Notes: a model not told the origin generated them from the sequence alone. A DNA stretch of 56,109 nt from Bacteroidia bacterium (GCA_018000995.1 JAGNIU010000021.1:1-56109), one strand, 5' to 3'. Shown: positions 1 to 8,711, counted from the first letter of the stretch. Program-made: numbers and translations.

Positions 1-940
1 TGTCTTCCGCAAATTTCACTGATTCATCAACCAATGCTTTTACTTTCTCTTCCATTTTTTCAATGTCAGATTCTTCAATCCATTTATTTTTTTTCAAAGT
101 ATCCAATACTTTTTCAATCGGATCTTGTTTTTGATATTCTTTTACTTCGTCTTTCGTTCTGTAAGTTTGAGCATCGCTCATTGAGTGACCTTTGTAACGA
201 TAGGTTTTCATTTCTAAGAATGTAGGGCCATCACCGCGACGAGCGCGTACAACTGCTTCTTCCATTGCTTCGTGAACAGCTTCAACGGTTAAACCATCAA
301 CCGGTTTACTTGGCATATCGTAAGCTAATCCTAATTTCCAAAGATCATGTACGTTGCTGGTACGTTCAACTGAAGTTCCCATAGCGTACATGTTATTCTC
401 TACAATAAAAATTACAGGTAATTTCCAAGTCATCGCCATGTTGAAGGCTTCGTGTAAAGCACCTTGACGAACCGCGCCATCACCCATAGAGCAAACGCAA
501 ACGTGATCAGTTCCTAAATATTTTTCAGCGAAGGCAATACCTGCACCTAACGGTACCTGACCCCCTACAATACCATGTCCACCAACAAAACCATGTTCTT
601 TACTAAAAATATGCATCGAACCACCTTTGCCTTTACTGCAACCGGTAATTTTAGCATACATTTCAGCCATTACATATTTTGGATGCAAACCTAAACCAAT
701 AGGATGCGCGTGATCCCGATAAGCAGTAATATGTTTATCTCCTTTTTTTGTTGCACTAACAGTACCTGCAACAATAGCTTCTTGTCCTATATACAAATGA
801 CAAAAACCTTTAATTTTTTGTTGAACGTAAACTTGTCCGGTTTTTTCTTCGAAACGACGCATCAATAGCATTGATTCGTACCATTTCAAGTACTGTTCTT
901 TAGTGAACTTTAATTTTTTTTCTACCGCAGTTTTCGACAT
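1..940 (-). CDS. pdhA: Pyruvate dehydrogenase E1 component, alpha subunit (3' part cut by window edge)
   Basis: E1 alpha subunit of the pyruvate dehydrogenase complex: thiamine-diphosphate-dependent decarboxylation of pyruvate before transfer to the E2 lipoyl domain, in the cytoplasm. The reading frame opens with ATG at 940 (MSKTAVEKKLKFTKEQYLKW) and stays open to base 1, so about 313 residues are visible and the C-terminus is outside. Visible family signatures are the early LLMRRFEEK helix, IGQEA, the YRDHAHP loop, GGSMHIF, GGHGIVGGQVPLG, the ThDP/Mg motif start MGDGAVRQGALHEAFN, and the phosphorylation-loop equivalent YRYKGHSMSD. These are typical of the heterotetrameric alpha subunit. The E1 beta gene is not in the window. 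A TAATTTTG box at 963-970 on the minus strand lies 22 nt upstream and may be its promoter. Function is confident; only the 3' end is missing. Confidence 0.95.
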   Translation of the reverse strand, partial: MSKTAVEKKLKFTKEQYLKWYESMLLMRRFEEKTGQVYVQQKIKGFCHLYIGQEAIVAGTVSATKKGDKHITAYRDHAHPIGLGLHPKYVMAEMYAKITGCSKGKGGSMHIFSKEHGFVGGHGIVGGQVPLGAGIAFAEKYLGTDHVCVCSMGDGAVRQGALHEAFNMAMTWKLPVIFIVENNMYAMGTSVERTSNVHDLWKLGLAYDMPSKPVDGLTVEAVHEAMEEAVVRARRGDGPTFLEMKTYRYKGHSMSDAQTYRTKDEVKEYQKQDPIEKVLDTLKKNKWIEESDIEKMEEKVKALVDESVKFAED

Positions 941-962
941 AGAAATGATGTGTTAATAGCTA

Positions 963-970
963 CAAAATTA
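963..970 (-). promoter_or_regulatory. Putative -7 box of pdhA promoter
   Basis: Reads TAATTTTG on the minus strand, matching the Bacteroidota -7 consensus TAnnTTTG, 22 nt upstream of the pdhA ATG. I do not see a convincing -33 TTTG at the right distance, so this rests on one box only. Confidence 0.4.
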
Positions 971-1007
971 GCAGAATTTAGGGAATTTTCAGTAATCGTA
1001 AAACGCT

Positions 1008-1505
1008 TTATTTCAGATACTTACTATTAAACATTAAGGGAAGTAAAGATTCGATGCCATTGGCAGCATAAACATTCCCTTTTTCGCCTTGCATTATTAT
1101 GCGGATGGCTTTACTATATTTTGTTTCGTACTCGGCAATAACTTGTCGGCAAGCGCCGCAAGGAGTAACCGGCCCATCAATAACTGCATTTAAAGATTTG
1201 CAACAAATGGCGATTGTTTTAACTGCAACTGAATTATGAATTGCACTGGCATGAAAAATAGCAACGCGCTCGGCACAGAGTCCGGATGGATACGCTGCGT
1301 TTTCTTGATTATTACCAATACAGATTTCTCCGTTCTCCAATAAAATTGCAGCGCCAACTAAAAAATTTGAATAAGGGGCATAAGCATTTTTTAAAGCTTC
1401 TTTTGCTTTTTGTAAAAGAGCGTTTTCTTCGGCAGATAAATCTTTTTCAGATTCATAAACTTCAAAATCGGAAGTGATAGATAGCTTTTTAAATTTTTCG
1501 CTCAT
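1008..1505 (-). CDS. cdd: Cytidine deaminase
   Basis: Zinc-dependent hydrolytic deamination of cytidine and deoxycytidine to uridine forms, pyrimidine salvage, cytoplasmic. The 165-residue product has the family core: the substrate-binding stretch YAPYSNFLVGAA, then the catalytic CAERVA segment (first zinc Cys plus proton-shuttling Glu), then PCGACRQ carrying the two other zinc cysteines. Three Cys ligands indicate the small homotetrameric class. The N-terminus (MSEKFKKLSITSDFEVYESE) is about 25 residues longer than in minimal enzymes, as is usual in this phylum. It sits 67 bp downstream of pdhA and 19 bp from aroE on the same strand, so it may be cotranscribed with aroE. Assignment is secure. 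Confidence 0.93.
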   Translation of the reverse strand: MSEKFKKLSITSDFEVYESEKDLSAEENALLQKAKEALKNAYAPYSNFLVGAAILLENGEICIGNNQENAAYPSGLCAERVAIFHASAIHNSVAVKTIAICCKSLNAVIDGPVTPCGACRQVIAEYETKYSKAIRIIMQGEKGNVYAANGIESLLPLMFNSKYLK

Positions 1506-1524
1506 AAATTAAAAGTACAAAATA

Positions 1525-2259
1525 TTACCGACTCCAAATCTCCCAAGCTTTTTCGGCCTGCAATTGTAACATGCTTAAACCATTAATGGTTACCGCTCCT
1601 TTATCTCTGCAATTTTCAAGAAAAACAGTTTCGGTTGGATTATAAATTAAATCGTAAGCCAAATGATGATCTGTAACATAACTAAAAGGAATAGCCAGAG
1701 TTTCGCTTGTGTCAGGAAACATTCCCACCGGCGTGCAATTAACCAGTAAGAGAAATTGAGAGAATATAATCGGGCTTAACTCGTAGTAAAAAAAAGTATT
1801 TGGTGTTTTTTTAAATTCACGTGAAGTCACAAAAAAATAGTCGACACCAATTTGTTTTAAAGCATAGGCAACAGCTTTTGAACTTCCGCCCGTTCCGAAA
1901 ATTAAAGCTTTATTATGTTTAGGTTCTAAAAATGGTTTGATGCTGGTTTTAAATCCATATACATCTGTATTGTATCCGATGCTTTTTCCCTCTGAAAAAT
2001 GAATACAATTTACTGCTCCAATTTCCTTTGCCTCCGGACTTACTTCATCAAGATATGGGATAATTTGTTCTTTATATGGAACTGTAACGCTAAGTCCTTT
2101 TAAATTAGGATGCTGTTTAACCACATCAGGAAATTCAGAAATAACATTCAATTCAAAATTCTTAAACGACCCGATTACGTTTTCCCTCTTAAATTTTTCT
2201 TCGAAATATTTTTTAGAAAATGAATGGGAAAGTGATTTACCTATAAGACCTAATTGCAT
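1525..2259 (-). CDS. aroE: Shikimate dehydrogenase
   Basis: NADPH-dependent reduction of 3-dehydroshikimate to shikimate in aromatic amino acid and chorismate synthesis. The 244-residue protein starts with the substrate-binding LGLIGKSLSHSFSK, has the catalytic Lys in LSVTVPYKE, the GAVNCI and GYNTDVYGF shikimate-pocket motifs, and the Rossmann glycine loop IFGTGGSSKAVAYAL. The C-terminal GLSMLQLQAEKAWEIW helix is the expected end. Length is slightly under the roughly 270 of E. coli AroE but normal for Bacteroidota, which have a compact nucleotide domain. It lies directly upstream of cdd and is preceded on its strand by a terminator at 2273-2302, so it should begin its own transcript; the -7 box itself is not obvious. 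Confidence 0.93.
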   Translation of the reverse strand: MQLGLIGKSLSHSFSKKYFEEKFKRENVIGSFKNFELNVISEFPDVVKQHPNLKGLSVTVPYKEQIIPYLDEVSPEAKEIGAVNCIHFSEGKSIGYNTDVYGFKTSIKPFLEPKHNKALIFGTGGSSKAVAYALKQIGVDYFFVTSREFKKTPNTFFYYELSPIIFSQFLLLVNCTPVGMFPDTSETLAIPFSYVTDHHLAYDLIYNPTETVFLENCRDKGAVTINGLSMLQLQAEKAWEIWSR

Positions 2260-2272
2260 ATGCGAATATAAA

Positions 2273-2302
2273 TAAAAAAGCCCCTCCGATAACGGAAGGG
2301 CT
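2273..2302 (-). terminator. Rho-independent terminator of the Omp28 operon
   Basis: Arms 2279-2288 and 2293-2302 pair over 10 positions with one mismatch, with a 4-nt loop. On the minus strand the stem is followed by a T-run (A-run at 2273-2279 as printed). It closes the tlpA-DUF6029-Omp28 transcript. Confidence 0.85.
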
Positions 2303-2318
2303 CATTTCAATAAGGCTC

Positions 2319-3236
2319 TTATTTCATTAAATGTAATTTCTCTATCTGTAAAACTTCTTTAACCGCGCCTGATCCCGCATCCTTAGTATACAAAATAGCC
2401 ACTACTGAAGTGTGTTTTAGGTTTTTTCTTAAACCACCCCACGGACTAACATTACTACAATAGGTTTTTGATATTTGAAATCCACTTGAAACAGGGCCTT
2501 CCTTTAATAAATCTCCCCAAGTTCCGTTAACATCTCTTCTTAGCACGTGCATGAAAACATAATCAGGAATTTCATCGCCATTCTCAACTAAGGCTCCAAC
2601 AGGTGGGTTATAATCTTTTTGACGAGCAACAATGCTGTCTTCGGTTACTACTAAAACAAGTCTAACGTCAAAATTAGTTGCGGTAAGCATAGTAACTTTA
2701 ACATCCACACCAAAGGCCATTTCTACAGTATCGAGACTGGTTTTCAAAAATATTTTTGCTTTTTGAGCTGAGGCCAATTGCGTGTTCACTTGTGATGCCC
2801 AGCTACTGCGTGGTTGTGCATATGGCTGTGTGGCCCAATTAACAGTTCCTTTTGGTAAACCTGCGGCCGACATTCCAAATTCCACATCCCATTGGCTACC
2901 CACTGTTGTTCTAAAATCTTCCGGAAAATCAGGTAATTTTGGTGGTGAGAATTGAGTACCTGCATGCACTGCGATACCTATAACTTTACCCGGATGAGTT
3001 GCGCTAATATTTTCAAGATCTTCTGCTGCTCTGGGACAATTACCACAAGTATGTCCGGTATAATCCTGAACCATTACTTTTCGTATATCAATTACAGAAG
3101 AGTTTGAATCTACAACATGTATCTGAGACAGGTTACACTTTTTTGGTATAACCGGATTCTTCACTTTATCGCAAGAAACAAATACGATTAACGAAAGAAT
3201 AAATGTGACAGTTAGTTTTTTCATCTGCTTTAACAT
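2319..3236 (-). CDS. Omp28-related outer membrane lipoprotein
   Basis: A 305-residue protein with a lipoprotein signal ending in the lipobox FVSC (Cys at about 22), so probably anchored to the outer membrane. After it comes VMVQDYTGHTCGNCPRAAED, the N-terminal thioredoxin-like segment of the Omp28 family with a C-x-x-C pair (CGNC). The rest is beta-rich and matches the overall Omp28 layout. The role is not established; the CGNC pair suggests a redox or structural thiol. It is the last gene of an operon behind a TlpA thioredoxin (5074-5589) and a DUF6029 barrel (13-bp gap), which supports a thiol-redox or surface-assembly role by context. A start at the internal Met (3224, MKKLTVTFILS) gives an equally good signal peptide. 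Confidence 0.75.
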   Translation of the reverse strand: MLKQMKKLTVTFILSLIVFVSCDKVKNPVIPKKCNLSQIHVVDSNSSVIDIRKVMVQDYTGHTCGNCPRAAEDLENISATHPGKVIGIAVHAGTQFSPPKLPDFPEDFRTTVGSQWDVEFGMSAAGLPKGTVNWATQPYAQPRSSWASQVNTQLASAQKAKIFLKTSLDTVEMAFGVDVKVTMLTATNFDVRLVLVVTEDSIVARQKDYNPPVGALVENGDEIPDYVFMHVLRRDVNGTWGDLLKEGPVSSGFQISKTYCSNVSPWGGLRKNLKHTSVVAILYTKDAGSGAVKEVLQIEKLHLMK

Positions 3237-3249
3237 TAATATAAATATA

Positions 3250-5067
3250 CTAAAAACTACTCGTAATTGAAAGTGTTATACCGTTAGATGCCGGAACTAC
3301 CCTACAAACTCCTCCCACACAAAATATACCGGCACTTTGCTTACCGTAGCTTAATGATATACGGTGAGCGTCTTTGTTGTAACCAACAGTTCCTAAATAG
3401 TAATGTGTTCTAAGATCGCTATTCGGGTTGCCATAATTGAACTGATCGAATACTGCTACAAAAACATGACTGTTTGGCCACCACTCTATTAAACCTGTAG
3501 CCCAATTTCCTTTAGCAACTAAGTTTGAATTGGTTTCAACTTTTTGACTATTCTTAGCGTCGCCGGCAACAAACAAGCCTTGGAATTCGAAGCGGATTGA
3601 AGAAGCAGATTTGTATTTGTATGTAATATCTATCACCACAATATCTGTTTCCAGATTTTTATAGCCAGCATTGTTTGAATTGAATTGAATAATGTTTCTA
3701 TTATAGAACTGATGAGAGTAAACAAAAGTTCCTTTTATTTTTTTGTTGAATTTTTTATTTATTTCAATAAAAAAATCGCGGTAATACGCTAAGTTTTGAT
3801 TGTAAGATCCAACATCACTTTTATAATTATATCCGTTTACTACGCTATCCGTCCTAGTTTCAGTTGTTCCGCCAAGCTCAGCAAAATCCCATTTAGTGAC
3901 ATAGTAATTCAGATTATCAGTAGAATCATTAACAGCATATTGTTTTAAGCCATGAGCCTGAGAATAATTTAAGGTAATCTCCATGCCATACTTTCCACCT
4001 AACAAAGTTCCTTTTTTAACTTTGTATTGAAGTTCTCCCATCAAACCAATCTCGCCTTTTAATTGGGTAGCGTATGGATTTAAAGCTAAAAGTGTGTACG
4101 AATGTTGTTTTGTTGTAGCAGGTAAATAATTAATCAATAAATTTTGTAAAGATTCTTCGCGGTCGCTCCGATAACTCATATTATCAATTCGCTTTCCTTG
4201 AAATAACACTGAAAATCCATTGGTAGCATAAGAACTTGTTAGATAAAGCGCGTCTCCGAATTTATAAGATCCGATGGGGCGTTTTGGGTCTGTATTGACA
4301 TTATCATTCGATGGGTCATTTATTTTATAGGCGTATTCTGAACTCAAATTGAACCCGCCGCGTATTAAATTGAAACGACCTGAATAACAACCAACATTTT
4401 CAGGAATAACATAATCACTGTTATCACTTTTCTGATATTTACTTACAAAACTTCCGCCTACAATCACTCGCGTTTTTTTATTTCCTAAAACAGAATCAAA
4501 TAATTCGTTTATGTTCACCTCGCCATCAACGCCACGCACAATGCCAGGACCGGTTGTAAAAAATATTCTTTGTTTACCGATGACACCCTTTAGAGTTACA
4601 CCTTTATATGGATTTGAAATAATTCGGGCGCCATCTATTGAATTGTCATATAATAAACCCGGCTCGTAATAGGTACGCAATGTTAAACCATTTCCAAATT
4701 GCTCATAAAAATTCCCAACCGTAATATCTAATAATTGCGTTTGATAACGTGCAAAGCGGTTAACAATGCCTTGTCCTTTATAACCCGGTAAAAATCCCTG
4801 ACGAACATTATTGTACGCTTCATAACGCACACCCGCCGAAAATTTTCCTTTCGAATAATTGATGTTTCCGAAAACATTTGATAAAAATTTCTCAGGAACT
4901 TTAGGAGCACCGATTAATGAATCGTATTCGTAATACTGACCATCCAATTGAAAATTACCGTGCACCGAATTTAATTCTTCAGTTATCACATTTTGAGATT
5001 GAAGATGAAAAGCTCCAAATAAAAGAGCTACACAAAAAAATAATTTTTCGGTGCGTAAAAAGATCAT
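3250..5067 (-). CDS. DUF6029-like outer membrane beta-barrel protein
   Basis: A 605-residue secreted protein with a cleavable signal peptide (MIFLRTEKLFFCVALLFGAF, then HLQSQ). The body alternates aromatic and polar residues (for example GKFSAGVRYEAYNN, TVGNFYEQFGNGLTLRTYY), as in transmembrane beta strands, and ends in a strand finishing with Phe (NGITLSITSSF), the usual BAM-recognised end. I recognise the DUF6029 family, which in Bacteroidota travels with a TlpA thioredoxin and an Omp28 protein exactly as here. Substrate is unknown. It lies 6 bp after tlpA and 13 bp before the Omp28 gene, so the three are surely cotranscribed. Barrel is confident, family name fairly so, function open. Confidence 0.7.
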   Translation of the reverse strand: MIFLRTEKLFFCVALLFGAFHLQSQNVITEELNSVHGNFQLDGQYYEYDSLIGAPKVPEKFLSNVFGNINYSKGKFSAGVRYEAYNNVRQGFLPGYKGQGIVNRFARYQTQLLDITVGNFYEQFGNGLTLRTYYEPGLLYDNSIDGARIISNPYKGVTLKGVIGKQRIFFTTGPGIVRGVDGEVNINELFDSVLGNKKTRVIVGGSFVSKYQKSDNSDYVIPENVGCYSGRFNLIRGGFNLSSEYAYKINDPSNDNVNTDPKRPIGSYKFGDALYLTSSYATNGFSVLFQGKRIDNMSYRSDREESLQNLLINYLPATTKQHSYTLLALNPYATQLKGEIGLMGELQYKVKKGTLLGGKYGMEITLNYSQAHGLKQYAVNDSTDNLNYYVTKWDFAELGGTTETRTDSVVNGYNYKSDVGSYNQNLAYYRDFFIEINKKFNKKIKGTFVYSHQFYNRNIIQFNSNNAGYKNLETDIVVIDITYKYKSASSIRFEFQGLFVAGDAKNSQKVETNSNLVAKGNWATGLIEWWPNSHVFVAVFDQFNYGNPNSDLRTHYYLGTVGYNKDAHRISLSYGKQSAGIFCVGGVCRVVPASNGITLSITSSF

Positions 5068-5073
5068 AGATTT

Positions 5074-5589
5074 TTAGTGCTTTAGTTTTTCTCCTTTAGC
5101 AAGGGCCTGAACGTTTTCGTATAATTTATCTTCGTCACCCTCTGCATATGAGTTATGACTCCAAACTATTTTACCATTACCATCTACTAAAAAAGTATGC
5201 GGTACGTTATTTACATTCATAGCACGTTTAAAATCCTGATTCTCGTCAACATAAACTTCGTAAGTCCAACCTTTAGTTTTAACATCAGTCACCACCTTGC
5301 TTACACTTCTTGCATCATCAATTGAAATAGCAATTAATTTTACGCCAGTTTCTTTTTGCCAGTCGGCATAATTTTCGGCTATAGCGTCTAATTCTTTTTT
5401 ACAAGGCTTACACCAGGTAGCCCAAAAACTGATAATAATAGGCTTCCCGTTATTACTGAATGTGGATGAATTAATTTTTGAGCCGTCTAAATTTTTTAAA
5501 GTGGCTGATGGGATTTTATCTCCATCTGAACTAATAAAAGCAGAACATAACATTAGAACTGCTGCTGATAATAAAATAACTTTCTTCAT
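5074..5589 (-). CDS. TlpA-family periplasmic thioredoxin
   Basis: A 171-residue periplasmic disulfide oxidoreductase. The signal peptide MKKVILLSAAVLMLCSAF is followed by the thioredoxin fold: ATLKNLDGSKINSSTF, the active site FWATWCKPCKKEL (WCKPC), a mixed region with KLIAISIDDAR, and the cis-Pro loop NNVPHTFLVDG. I start it at 5589, because the longer frame (5616) puts nine non-signal residues ahead of a perfect signal peptide. Family members reduce or relay thiols to outer-envelope proteins or in cytochrome maturation. Here the partners are likely the two downstream operon genes, one of which carries a CGNC pair. First gene of the operon. Confidence 0.88.
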   Translation of the reverse strand: MKKVILLSAAVLMLCSAFISSDGDKIPSATLKNLDGSKINSSTFSNNGKPIIISFWATWCKPCKKELDAIAENYADWQKETGVKLIAISIDDARSVSKVVTDVKTKGWTYEVYVDENQDFKRAMNVNNVPHTFLVDGNGKIVWSHNSYAEGDEDKLYENVQALAKGEKLKH

Positions 5590-5779
5590 AGGTTTAATAA
5601 TTACAAATATTGTCACTATTTACTTCAAATAAAATGCCAGTCTTCAACCCTTTTACTCAAAAACTGTAATCTTAACATATTTTACAGTCCCGCTAAATAT
5701 CAGAATACAATTTTAGATTTTAGATACTTATTTGAAAGGTTATAAAGTTAATTTTTTAGGATGTAGGAACAAAGCTGAA

Positions 5780-6457
5780 TTACTTCTTCTTTTTTGAAGA
5801 TTTTATTGCCTTAATAGCAGAGGTTTTAATCGGTTTTTCCTCTTTTTTTGAAGGTTTCTCAGTTTTTTGTGATGCCCAGGTTTTATAAATATCCTGTTGT
5901 TCGGGTCTAAATGCTGGCATTCTATCTAAAGGTTCGCAGGCTTTTAGGGTGGCGTGGCATTCGTAAGGTAATTGTTGGTATAATTTAGTGCCTTGTGTTT
6001 TCCAGGCAATCATACTATCGCTTACATCTTTTACTATTTTACCGGGATTTCCCACCACAATTTTACGTTTAGGAATAATCATTTCGGCGGGCACAAATGT
6101 TAAAGCGCCAATAATACATTCATCACCCACTTCAACATTATCCATTACAACGCTGTTCATTCCTACTAATACATTTTTACCAATTGTAGCCCCATGAATA
6201 ATGGCACCATGACCAATATGAGCGTTTTCCTTTAATAAAACTGTGGTCCCAGGAAACATATGAATAGTACAGTTTTCCTGAATATTGCAGCCGTCTTCAA
6301 TAATGATTTGTCCCCAATCGCCACGAATAGCAGCACCCGGACCAACATAAACATCTTTACCAATAATTACATTACCGGTAACAGTTGCATTTGGGTGAAT
6401 AAAAGAGGATTTATGAATAACGGGTTTATAACCGTTAAATTCAAAAACATTAGCCAT
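5780..6457 (-). CDS. Gamma-class carbonic anhydrase-like hexapeptide-repeat protein with Lys-rich tail
   Basis: A left-handed parallel beta-helix protein of 225 residues. Hexapeptide repeats run from about residue 20 to 150 (IHPNATVTGNVIIGKDVYVG and following). The gamma-CA signature is visible: IRGDWGQIIIEDGCNIQENC, then IHMFPG, and IGHGAIIHGATIGKNV with the metal-binding His residues. Members are carbonic anhydrases or PaaY/CaiE-type thioesterase-like proteins; the sequence does not settle which. After the helical cap comes a 30-residue tail rich in Lys (KPSKKEEKPIKTSAIKAIKS, then KKKK) that the core family lacks. Nine bp separate it from the lipoprotein gene upstream (6467-6724), so the two are cotranscribed. 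Confidence 0.85.
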   Translation of the reverse strand: MANVFEFNGYKPVIHKSSFIHPNATVTGNVIIGKDVYVGPGAAIRGDWGQIIIEDGCNIQENCTIHMFPGTTVLLKENAHIGHGAIIHGATIGKNVLVGMNSVVMDNVEVGDECIIGALTFVPAEMIIPKRKIVVGNPGKIVKDVSDSMIAWKTQGTKLYQQLPYECHATLKACEPLDRMPAFRPEQQDIYKTWASQKTEKPSKKEEKPIKTSAIKAIKSSKKKK

Positions 6458-6466
6458 AAAGAGAAA

Positions 6467-6724
6467 TTACTTAGGGCTAATCACTTCACATTTAGTATCG
6501 GTAGTAGGTACGTTATTGGTTGTAACATACTCCGTTTGCCTATACATATCGAGACATTTATCATGTGCAGCTTCCTGACCGTACATTTTTACAGTGTACT
6601 GGGTTTGATTAACATAACCGCCATTTTGCAATGCAGTACTAGCTGTATTGCAAGTACAGTGGTAGGTTTTTTTGCACGATGCTAAAAAAACTACTGATGT
6701 AACCAGTATAAATAGCTTTTTCAT
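6467..6724 (-). CDS. Small Cys-rich lipoprotein
   Basis: An 85-residue protein of unknown function. MKKLFILVTSVVFLASC is a lipoprotein signal with lipobox LASC, and the mature protein begins CKKTYHCTCNTAST. The start is taken at 6724, because upstream residues of the longer frame are outside the signal peptide. It resembles the lipoprotein at 43643-43867, which begins CKKDYQCVCTN; both then have an N/T/G-rich loop, a Lys/Ala-containing helix and a conserved late Cys. These look like paralogues of one small family. A TATCTTTA box on the minus strand at 6740-6747 lies 15 nt upstream of the ATG. Cotranscribed with the gamma-CA gene. Function not recognised. Confidence 0.75.
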   Translation of the reverse strand: MKKLFILVTSVVFLASCKKTYHCTCNTASTALQNGGYVNQTQYTVKMYGQEAAHDKCLDMYRQTEYVTTNNVPTTDTKCEVISPK

Positions 6725-6770
6725 TAGTAAAAGTTTTAGTAAAGATAACAATTTTCTTCATTATTTGCAT

Positions 6771-6800
6771 TTTTGCATGAAGGTTTAATACTTATCTTTA
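6771..6800 (+). promoter_or_regulatory. Putative promoter of the GNAT acyltransferase gene
   Basis: TTTTG at 6771-6775 and TATCTTTA at 6793-6800 are separated by 17 nt, close to the Bacteroidota -33/-7 arrangement (TTTG, about 19 nt, TAnnTTTG). The box ends 10 nt before the ATG at 6811. The last base is A instead of G. Confidence 0.5.
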
Positions 6801-6810
6801 GCCTCATCTT

Positions 6811-7755
6811 ATGCAGGATATTATCCAAAAAATACCCCGTGAGGCCATTTTAGCCGAGTTAAACCGCGAGAGATACGTGCGAAAGACTAATAATGGTAAT
6901 AACGAAATATATATCATAACCCACCATAATTCACCTAATGTGATGAAGGAGATTGGGCGCTTGAGGGAAGTTACTTTTAGGCATGCCGGAGGTGGTACAG
7001 GTAAAGATATTGACCTAGACGAATACGATCTTAGCGAACATCCATACCAACAACTTTTAGTTTGGAACCCAGAAGACCAGGAAATTGTAGGTGCTTATAG
7101 ATATATAGCCTGTAAAGATGCCGAATACATTAACGGAAAAGTAAATTTAGCTACAACGGAGTTATTTGATTTTAATCCTGAGTTTTATAAAGATTTTTTA
7201 CCCTATACTATTGAATTGGGCCGTTCTTTTATCCAGCCTCAATATCAACCATCCGAACAATTCCGTAAAGGTTTATTTAGTTTAGATAATTTATGGGATG
7301 GATTAGGGGCCATTGTGGTAGATAATCCTTTCATGAAATATTATTACGGTAAAGTGACTATGTATACCGATTTTAATATTGAAGCTAGGGATATGATTTT
7401 AGCATTTCTAAAATATTATTTCCCCGACGAGAAAAATTTAGTAAAGCCAATTCATAGTGTTGAAACCAAAACAGATGTTTCTGAATTTTTAAACTCTATT
7501 AAAGATTTACCTTATAAAGAAGGGCATAGTGTTTTAAATAAACGTGTAAGAGCATTAGGCGAAAACATTCCGCCATTAATGAATGCTTACATGAATTTAT
7601 CGAGTACTATGCGTGTATTTGGAACTGCTATTAATCCTACTTTTGGTGGTGTTGAAGAAACAGGAATTTTAGTTCGCATTGCAGATATTTACGAAAGTAA
7701 GAAAGAACGTCATATTAACTCTTACTTAATCGAGAAGGGTTTACTTAAAGCTTAA
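6811..7755 (+). CDS. GNAT-fold N-acyltransferase (OlsB/GlsB-like, hemolysin-type acetyltransferase family)
   Basis: A 314-residue cytoplasmic or membrane-peripheral acyltransferase. The segment from about residue 45 to 150, EIGRLREVTFRHAGGGTGKD, DLDEYDLSEHPYQQLLVW and IVGAYRYI, is the diagnostic beginning of the Acetyltransf_5 group. Known members acylate ornithine or glycine to form aminolipids (OlsB, GlsB) or resemble the tlyC-named 'hemolysins'. YTIELGRSFIQPQYQ is the expected second conserved block. A role in lyso-aminolipid synthesis is the best guess for a Bacteroidota; no partner O-acyltransferase gene is adjacent, so the substrate remains uncertain. The ATG at 6811 is 10 nt after a -7-like box. 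EngB follows after 11 bp. Confidence 0.78.
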   Translation: MQDIIQKIPREAILAELNRERYVRKTNNGNNEIYIITHHNSPNVMKEIGRLREVTFRHAGGGTGKDIDLDEYDLSEHPYQQLLVWNPEDQEIVGAYRYIACKDAEYINGKVNLATTELFDFNPEFYKDFLPYTIELGRSFIQPQYQPSEQFRKGLFSLDNLWDGLGAIVVDNPFMKYYYGKVTMYTDFNIEARDMILAFLKYYFPDEKNLVKPIHSVETKTDVSEFLNSIKDLPYKEGHSVLNKRVRALGENIPPLMNAYMNLSSTMRVFGTAINPTFGGVEETGILVRIADIYESKKERHINSYLIEKGLLKA

Positions 7756-7766
7756 GCTTATTTATT

Positions 7767-8372
7767 TTGATAGTTAAGAAAGCCATATTCACAAAAACTT
7801 CGGCTAAGATTTCGGAGTGTCCGAAACCTGTTTTTCCGGAGTATGCTTTTATTGGCAGAAGTAATGTTGGAAAATCTTCTTTGATAAATATGTTATGCAA
7901 CAATAATAAGTTGGCAAAAACATCTTCAACACCCGGCAAAACAAAAATCATTAATCACTTTTTAATTAATGATGCTTGGTACTTGGTGGATTTACCCGGT
8001 TATGGTTATGCTAAAACCGCAAAAACCAATCGTGTTATTTTTGAAGACATGATTACAAGCTACATTACTAAACGCGAAAGTTTAGTGTGTTTGTTTGTAT
8101 TAGTGGATTACCGTTTACCGCTTCAACAAATTGACGCAGAGTTTATGCAATGGTTGGGTTCAAAAAATATTCCGTTTTGTATTGTATTTACAAAAGCAGA
8201 TAAACTGACAAAAACTGAATTGAAAAAGAATTTAGAAAATTACCTTTTAAAAATATCTTACATTTTTGAAGATGAACCGAATTATATTGTGAGTTCATCA
8301 AAAAATAAAAATGGTAAAGACGATATTTTAAAATTTATTGATGATCATTTAGATTTATTTGAAAGAAACTAA
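7767..8372 (+). CDS. engB: Ribosome biogenesis GTP-binding protein EngB/YsxC
   Basis: TRAFAC-class GTPase of 201 residues needed for late assembly of the large ribosomal subunit. Motifs: P-loop FIGRSNVGKSSLIN (G1), the TSSTPGKT switch I Thr (G2), VDLPGYGYAKTAK (G3), FTKADKL (G4) and SSSKNKNG (G5). The preceding SECPKPVFPEYAFIG is the typical lead-in. The start codon is TTG at 7767; the encoded IVKKAIFTKTSAK aligns with family N-termini and no ATG is placed to replace it. It is 11 bp downstream of the GNAT gene and its stop codon is immediately adjacent to the ATG of the next gene, so the three form an operon. Confidence 0.93.
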   Translation: MIVKKAIFTKTSAKISECPKPVFPEYAFIGRSNVGKSSLINMLCNNNKLAKTSSTPGKTKIINHFLINDAWYLVDLPGYGYAKTAKTNRVIFEDMITSYITKRESLVCLFVLVDYRLPLQQIDAEFMQWLGSKNIPFCIVFTKADKLTKTELKKNLENYLLKISYIFEDEPNYIVSSSKNKNGKDDILKFIDDHLDLFERN

Positions 8373-8711
8373 ATGGAACTAACTCCCTGGCAAAATCTAC
8401 AAGCAAAATTAAAAGAACGTTTTGGAAACGAAATGGATTACGATGCCATTTTATTTACCATCGGCTTACAGGAGCTGGGAAAAGATTTTCAGAAAAAATT
8501 TAAGAAAGACGAGAAATTGGAAGTGATGCACATTGCTATTTGCACATTACTCGAGCCTTTTGGTTTTTATGAATACGTAGGCAGAGATAAAGATGGTTGG
8601 CCACACTGGAACTCAAAAGAGACTTTACCTTTTTTAGATGCCAAACAACAAAACAAATTAATTATCGATTCGATAGTTGAATACTTTAAGAAGAATAATT
8701 TTTTGGATTAG
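8373..8711 (+). CDS. Conserved hypothetical protein downstream of engB
   Basis: A 112-residue soluble protein. No signal peptide or membrane segment; largely helical with repeated acidic/basic pairs (DFQKKFKKDEKLEVMH), a LLEPFGFYEYVGRDKDGWPH middle and a helical end. It starts on the base after the engB stop codon, so it is almost certainly translationally coupled to it. I know it only as a conserved Bacteroidota protein with no assigned function; the context hints at ribosome or growth-related work, which is inference. Confidence 0.7.
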   Translation: MELTPWQNLQAKLKERFGNEMDYDAILFTIGLQELGKDFQKKFKKDEKLEVMHIAICTLLEPFGFYEYVGRDKDGWPHWNSKETLPFLDAKQQNKLIIDSIVEYFKKNNFLD

